This document shows positions 31,806-35,689 of a DNA stretch of 35,689 nt, piece after piece. The stretch is from the NCBI RefSeq assembly GCF_002915175.1, contig NZ_NXEJ01000015.1:1-35689 (forward strand), written 5' to 3'. Positions within the stretch are counted from its first letter, which is position 1; every line of letters starts with the position of its first letter. The position numbers and the translations under genes are program-made. The stretch comes from Agrobacterium rosae. Lineage in GTDB: Bacteria; Pseudomonadota; Alphaproteobacteria; Rhizobiales; Rhizobiaceae. The notes under the pieces are model-generated. The model did no database searches. It was not told the origin of the DNA and saw only the letters and a program-made list of their open reading frames with translations.

Positions 31806-32948
31806 CTAGTTCTCCGTCCCCTTGAATTCGCGCTCGAGAAGCTCCTGAGGTACTTCCACTGCCTTCCAATCGTTACCGTCGAACGTTTGGATGCCGTGTT
31901 TGGAGTCGAAGTAGTACAGTACGTCGCCCACCGCTTGCACCTTAAGAGGCGTTGGAATGCTCTTGTTAATGTTCGGGTCAAGGACGGGTTTGAGTGGGGT
32001 AAGTATGTGTCCGTCGAACCAGTGCAGAGCATAGTCCGAGGCAATGACCATCCGATCACGGAATTTAGTGATCGAACGCAGGTTCTCATCGTTCCCCTTA
32101 AATGAAATGTCCTGAAATCCGTCGCGGGCGTTGCCGACGAGAATCACGCCGTTGTTTCCGACTGCCCAAACTCGATCATTGTTCTCGATCAGAATATCCG
32201 AAAGAACTGCCGGCTCAGAATAAAATTTCCCCGAACGCGGCGTTGCCACAACGCGCCATTCATTGCCGTCCCAGTGATGGAGGCGACCTTCGTTTACGCG
32301 TGTCTGGCCTTCCTTCGTGGACTCCTCTAGGTCAAGCGCCTCTTCGTAGCGTCCTTCTTTAATCAGTTCACTTCGCCGTTTTTCCTCCTCGTCCGTCAGG
32401 CCTCTAGTGGAATTTTCCGGAAAGTAGACAACACTCATGTACATATCGGTGTCGGTGGTGCCACGTACCGTGCCGAAAGCTAGGTATTCAAAGCCCTCAG
32501 GCGCTGAAGGCAGCTTCTCCCGATGAAACCACTCCGTCTTTTCTCCGACGATACGATAGAGTTGGGAATGATAACCAGTTACCAAGATTACATCATCAAC
32601 GAGGGTTGCCGAGTTAATGTATCCTAACCCGGTCGCATCCTCGGAATACACACCAGCACCCATAATCTTCATGTGTTGAGAAGTTTTGCCCGGCCAAATC
32701 GTATAAACATCCCCTTCGTCACTAACAGCGTAAATAACGGGACGACCTTCGCTATCGAGTTTTCCGGTCAAGCCGTCGATCTTGCGAGGGACGTCCGCCC
32801 GTGACCAAGGCTGTTTGAAGTTCCCCTCATATGTCAGGATGTAAGAGTAGGAATCGTCGCTGTCGTTTTCACTAAATACGGCACAGAACGTGTCACTGTC
32901 GAATGCAATTGCCGCGTCTAATCGAATTATCTTATCCAATGTGGCCAC
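31806..32948 (-). CDS. Beta-propeller-like protein, candidate T6SS immunity protein (paralogue 2)
   Basis: A 380-residue protein with no signal peptide. Propeller-type repeats are seen in GRPVIYAVSDEGDVYTIWPG, DDVILVTGYHSQLYRIVGEK, IENNDRVWAVGNNGVILVGN (254-273) and GDVLYYFDSKHGIQTFDGND. A charged helical insertion, LTDEEEKRRSELIKEGRYEE (184-203), interrupts the repeats and is absent from paralogue 1. Only 8 bp separate it from the toxin gene, the usual place for the cognate immunity gene. The start is GTG at 32946-32948. GAGGAG immediately before it would instead suit TTG at 32937-32939 with an 8-nt gap, so the true N-terminus may be three residues shorter. The immunity role is inference from order and spacing. 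Confidence 0.72.
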   Translation of the reverse strand: MATLDKIIRLDAAIAFDSDTFCAVFSENDSDDSYSYILTYEGNFKQPWSRADVPRKIDGLTGKLDSEGRPVIYAVSDEGDVYTIWPGKTSQHMKIMGAGVYSEDATGLGYINSATLVDDVILVTGYHSQLYRIVGEKTEWFHREKLPSAPEGFEYLAFGTVRGTTDTDMYMSVVYFPENSTRGLTDEEEKRRSELIKEGRYEEALDLEESTKEGQTRVNEGRLHHWDGNEWRVVATPRSGKFYSEPAVLSDILIENNDRVWAVGNNGVILVGNARDGFQDISFKGNDENLRSITKFRDRMVIASDYALHWFDGHILTPLKPVLDPNINKSIPTPLKVQAVGDVLYYFDSKHGIQTFDGNDWKAVEVPQELLEREFKGTEN

Positions 32949-32956
32949 TCCTCACT

Positions 32957-34447
32957 TCAGTAACTCCCCGCTTGTAATCTATCTATTACGTCTTGTCCTC
33001 CTGGCAACTGCGGAGGCCGAATAGTCGTTCTACCGGGCTGCTTCTCATTTTTTCCCACTTGGGCCATCGCCGCCAGCTTTGCCATTCTCTTGCACTTTTC
33101 CGGTAATTCGGGAACGCGATCTATCGCCTTGTTGACCTCTCCTCTAATTTCACCAAGTGGTGCCGTTCCCTGTGGTCTATAGCGTAGGCCGAGCGCTGAG
33201 AGTGCGGGATTAAGGGACTTATGGACTGCGTCATCATCGGTTCGGTGCATTCCGGTCGTGAGACAAATTGCCTGTCCTTCGTTGTAAGTCGGAGAATTCT
33301 TGATACGCCCAGCTTTGGAATTCTTTTCCGCCTCATTGGAAGGCGCGTTGCCAATGCGATATACCATGTCGGGTATGATGTGGTGGGCTTCACCGGGGCA
33401 GACCATTTTAACGTATTTGTAAGGCCCAACGACACATGGCCATTCGTCCTTGTTCGAAGTGTCGATCCGCACTCCCTCTTTCAGAGCGGTCGCCAACCGT
33501 CTCGATCGATCAATCTTCAGATGTTGCTCGAGATATTTCCGTTCCTGTTCGATGTAATTTTCGTTAGGACTGCTGAACGGGTCATTGTAGGCATCGTATA
33601 TATGTGTCGAAATACGCTGCTTCGTTGCGTCGTACAGAGCTTTTTCCTCTGTACCAAGCGGACTTATTCCCTCCAGAGCCCTGCTAGCGGCATTGTCCGC
33701 TAAAATTGCTGTGTCCAGATCAGGCGTTCCACCGCTCGTAATGAGCGCCATAGGTGCAGCCACGCTGCCCAAAACCCTGCCGAAAATTCCAAGCCTCTGT
33801 AAAATCGTGCTGGTCCCCGACGGCGGCGGCGTCGGAATCTTAGGTAGCGAACTAGGTTTCGCAGGATTATCGCGCATCAGTTCTCTAAGAAGCCGTTGGC
33901 CTTCCGGCGAGCTTGTGTCCAACGCGACCTCGATTGGCTTTGGCTGCGCTCTCAAAGACCCTCTTATTGGATCATTCTCTTTCGGGGGATCGAAGGTCTG
34001 GGTGCTGCGGACGAAAATCGCCTCGCCCTCGGTGTTCTTGTTGTTCATGTAGAAGCGGTCGAGGTGACGGATGACGTGGGAGCCTTCGGCTCGGACCTGA
34101 TCGGCGTGACCGATAGGCTCACAGATGTTCTCGACTGTGCCCGACTTTCGGCCTTTCCTAATACCCGGCGCGTCGCCATGCACGTGCGTCGTGCAGGAGC
34201 GCATGACCATGGCTTTCTTGCGCGTGAAGCGGACTGACGGTGTGTAGTTCTTGTCATGACCGCAAAAATCTACGACCGGGTACGGAATGGGGACCACTGA
34301 GGAGCCGACGGGGGTCAAACATACATCGGGTGCCAGCGATACAATCCGGGCCTCGTCGATGTCACGCAGGCCCTCACGTGGTTTATTCGTTGTCCAAGGG
34401 TCAGGATACAGCGGCTCACGGACGTAGTTGTCACGCGGGATGCTCAT
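32957..34447 (-). CDS. T6SS effector: PAAR-like (DUF4150) domain plus C-terminal His-His nuclease-type toxin
   Basis: A 496-residue modular effector. Residues about 30-148 form a PAAR-like DUF4150 spike tip: SLAPDVCLTPVGSSVVPIPY (37-56), KAMVMRSCTTHVHGDAPG (78-95), and GSHVIRHLDRFYMNNKNTEG (122-141). A Pro-rich linker (195-212) and a hydrophobic helix (221-240) follow. The toxin end has CPGEAHHIIPDMVYRIGNAP with His355/His356, then YNEGQAICLTTGMHRTDDDA with Asn389 and His401, and His409. This arrangement resembles HNH/endonuclease VII-type (AHH/GHH) toxin domains, so a metal-dependent nuclease is likely. Upstream are vgrG and a DUF2169 adaptor, downstream two propeller genes. It overlaps the DUF2169 gene by 4 bp. 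The fine toxin family is uncertain. Confidence 0.82.
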   Translation of the reverse strand: MSIPRDNYVREPLYPDPWTTNKPREGLRDIDEARIVSLAPDVCLTPVGSSVVPIPYPVVDFCGHDKNYTPSVRFTRKKAMVMRSCTTHVHGDAPGIRKGRKSGTVENICEPIGHADQVRAEGSHVIRHLDRFYMNNKNTEGEAIFVRSTQTFDPPKENDPIRGSLRAQPKPIEVALDTSSPEGQRLLRELMRDNPAKPSSLPKIPTPPPSGTSTILQRLGIFGRVLGSVAAPMALITSGGTPDLDTAILADNAASRALEGISPLGTEEKALYDATKQRISTHIYDAYNDPFSSPNENYIEQERKYLEQHLKIDRSRRLATALKEGVRIDTSNKDEWPCVVGPYKYVKMVCPGEAHHIIPDMVYRIGNAPSNEAEKNSKAGRIKNSPTYNEGQAICLTTGMHRTDDDAVHKSLNPALSALGLRYRPQGTAPLGEIRGEVNKAIDRVPELPEKCKRMAKLAAMAQVGKNEKQPGRTTIRPPQLPGGQDVIDRLQAGSY

Positions 34448-35562
34448 GCCATCTCTCCCTCATTGACCTTGGCAGTCTCGACTTCCGGCGGTCTGAGCCG
34501 AACACGTGTCAAAGTGAGGGTCGTCTCGCCTGCGTCTGGCAATGGAAACCTCGCCCGCCAGGTCAGCAGGACCCGCCCATCGTCGCGCCAGTCGAACTGG
34601 ACACCATCGAGTTCCAGCACGTGCCAGTCGTCTCGATCCTCGCGAGCGCAATGAACGCCGAGCGTGAGACCGGGCAACCTGCCTCGGGCGACCGAGTGGT
34701 GAGGATGCAAGTTTGAGAGCTCATATGCTTCATCACCGCGAAGATACGGAGCCGCGATCAGGTCGGGATGTGCGGATTGCCAGAAGCGGCGATCGAAATC
34801 GCGCGGCAAGAAGGGGTGACGTTTTTCCACCCAGTCGTCGTCGTAGGTTCCTGAATACTGTTGCCGCGAACGCCACCACGGCGACATGAGCCCGAGGCCT
34901 TGTGGCTCCGGCGTTTGCCGCCAGTCCAGCGGCTCATCGGGTGCGGTGATCTGAGGCGCGGGTACGGGATGGGTGTCGGAAGGCATATCAAGGTTGACGA
35001 TGCCGCATCCGAGCGGGTTCCTGCGTTCAACGTCAACAGGTGTGTCCGTTGCGATATCGCCCGTGCCCGGAATCGCGCCTCCATAGGCATTGCGCCAGCA
35101 GACGCTGACGCTCCTTGCTGGTTCGGGTTCCGTCAGCGTCCAGTCTGCGATAACGCGTTTTGGCTCCTTCGCGGAAAACCCGGCCCACTTCTCCTTGACC
35201 ACAGGCTCCAAGAAGCGTGGCCCGGAAACGTCGATCTCCTTGAACACCTGTCCCAGTTTCAACGAAGCTCGCCATGACGGCTCAGGCTCTCCCGAGGGAG
35301 ACCAGGCCTTACCGAGAAACGTGACGTCCGTTCCAGGTTTGTCGGGGGTAAGATCGCTCTGGCGAAGAAGGACGGTTTGATGCGGATCGCCCTCGTAGGC
35401 GTCCTCCCACTGGAAGCTTTCCTGCTCCTCGGCGATCTCAAGCATACCGTCCTGAACATGCATGAATGTCGCGCGGACGGAGACGACACAATCCAGTTCG
35501 CCCTCGGTGTCGAACTGGCGAAAGGCCATGGCGGGAAACGGAAGTCGATTATCAAGCTCCAC
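34444..35562 (-). CDS. DUF2169-family T6SS adaptor/chaperone
   Basis: A 372-residue DUF2169 protein. In Agrobacterium and other bacteria such genes sit between vgrG and a PAAR-toxin gene and are thought to help load the effector onto VgrG. Features include the N-terminal barrel-like part (PFPAMAFRQFDTEGELDCVV), the family segment SVCWRNAYGGAIPGTGDI followed by ERRNPLGCG, and a C-terminal repeat of the fold (FDRRFWQSAHPDLIAAPYLR; DGRVLLTWRARFPLPDAGE). The start is GTG at 35560-35562 with AAGGGG 7 nt upstream. It begins 15 bp after the vgrG stop and overlaps the effector gene by 4 bp (ATGA), so all three are cotranslated. It looks more GC-rich than the genes after it. Confidence 0.85.
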   Translation of the reverse strand: MELDNRLPFPAMAFRQFDTEGELDCVVSVRATFMHVQDGMLEIAEEQESFQWEDAYEGDPHQTVLLRQSDLTPDKPGTDVTFLGKAWSPSGEPEPSWRASLKLGQVFKEIDVSGPRFLEPVVKEKWAGFSAKEPKRVIADWTLTEPEPARSVSVCWRNAYGGAIPGTGDIATDTPVDVERRNPLGCGIVNLDMPSDTHPVPAPQITAPDEPLDWRQTPEPQGLGLMSPWWRSRQQYSGTYDDDWVEKRHPFLPRDFDRRFWQSAHPDLIAAPYLRGDEAYELSNLHPHHSVARGRLPGLTLGVHCAREDRDDWHVLELDGVQFDWRDDGRVLLTWRARFPLPDAGETTLTLTRVRLRPPEVETAKVNEGEMA

Positions 35563-35577
35563 GGGCCAGCCCCTTCA

Positions 35578-35689
35578 TCAGTTCAGATCGATGGGTTTGC
35601 CGCGAAGCTGGAAATGATCCGTGGCCACGAAATTGAACGTCTTGCCGAGGATGATGACTTCGCCGTTGGACTTCATGATGAACTTGGAA
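35578..35689 (-). CDS. vgrG: VgrG C-terminal end, 5' part outside the window
   Basis: Only the last 36 residues are visible. They read SKFIMKSNGEVIILGKTFNF and continue to GKPIDLN and tandem TGA TGA stops at 35575-35580. Repeated short beta-strand units ending in a K-G-K-P-I-x-L-N tail are typical of the needle-like C-terminus of VgrG spike proteins. The adjacent DUF2169 and DUF4150 genes support this. The type and the rest of the cluster lie to the right of the window. Confidence 0.75.
   Translation of the reverse strand, partial: SKFIMKSNGEVIILGKTFNFVATDHFQLRGKPIDLN

Noticed and set aside
1..35689. CRISPR array or rRNA genes
   Set aside because: No regularly spaced direct repeats and no rRNA-like sequence were seen anywhere in the window.

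Overview
The window reads as a piece of a Rhizobiaceae genome (Agrobacterium/Rhizobium/Sinorhizobium group). The grounds are a rhizobial-type porin at the left edge, an alpha-galactoside (agp/agaL) operon with the gene order known from Sinorhizobium meliloti, an orphan VgrG-linked type VI secretion cargo module, and GC-rich codon use in most genes. All assignments come from reading protein motifs and gene order; no database search was possible.

Layout. (1) 1-798 (-): partial outer-membrane porin. (2) 799-2249: about 1.45 kb with no convincing gene. (3) 2250-3847 (+): hipBA toxin-antitoxin pair, with a promoter overlapped by a 7-8-7 inverted repeat. (4) 3848-4278: gene-free, holding a 16-bp perfect palindrome and a compound hairpin. 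(5) 4279-14373: agp locus, with the divergent AraC-type activator agpT (-) and agaL1-agpA-agpB-agpC-agpD-agaL2 (+). An oligopeptide-type ABC importer brings in melibiose/raffinose-type sugars and two different GH4 alpha-galactosidases bracket it. (6) 14600-28484 (-): three adjacent transcription units that look like one organosulfur programme. They are a SsuD-like flavin monooxygenase plus an acyl-CoA-dehydrogenase-like flavoprotein; a peptide-type ABC importer plus a second LLM flavin enzyme; and a PanE-like reductase, TetR regulator, DsbA-like isomerase and biotin/methionine-sulfoxide reductase (bisC). (7) 28485-29660: scar tissue, with an IS3-family transposase tail fused to a decayed TnsA-like endonuclease fragment. 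(8) 29663-35689 (-): the end of a vgrG, then a DUF2169 adaptor, a PAAR-like (DUF4150) effector with a C-terminal His-His nuclease-type toxin domain, two paralogous beta-propeller-like proteins (candidate immunity proteins) and a secreted protein of unknown function.

How the parts work together. The most useful new observation is that the three units of region 6 each carry a related 40-bp element upstream of their first gene (17045-17084, 23743-23782, 28561-28600). This ties sulfonate/thioether-type oxygenation, import and sulfoxide reduction into one candidate regulon. The second is the T6SS cargo module, in which a modular PAAR-nuclease is followed by tandem diverged propeller proteins where immunity genes are expected.
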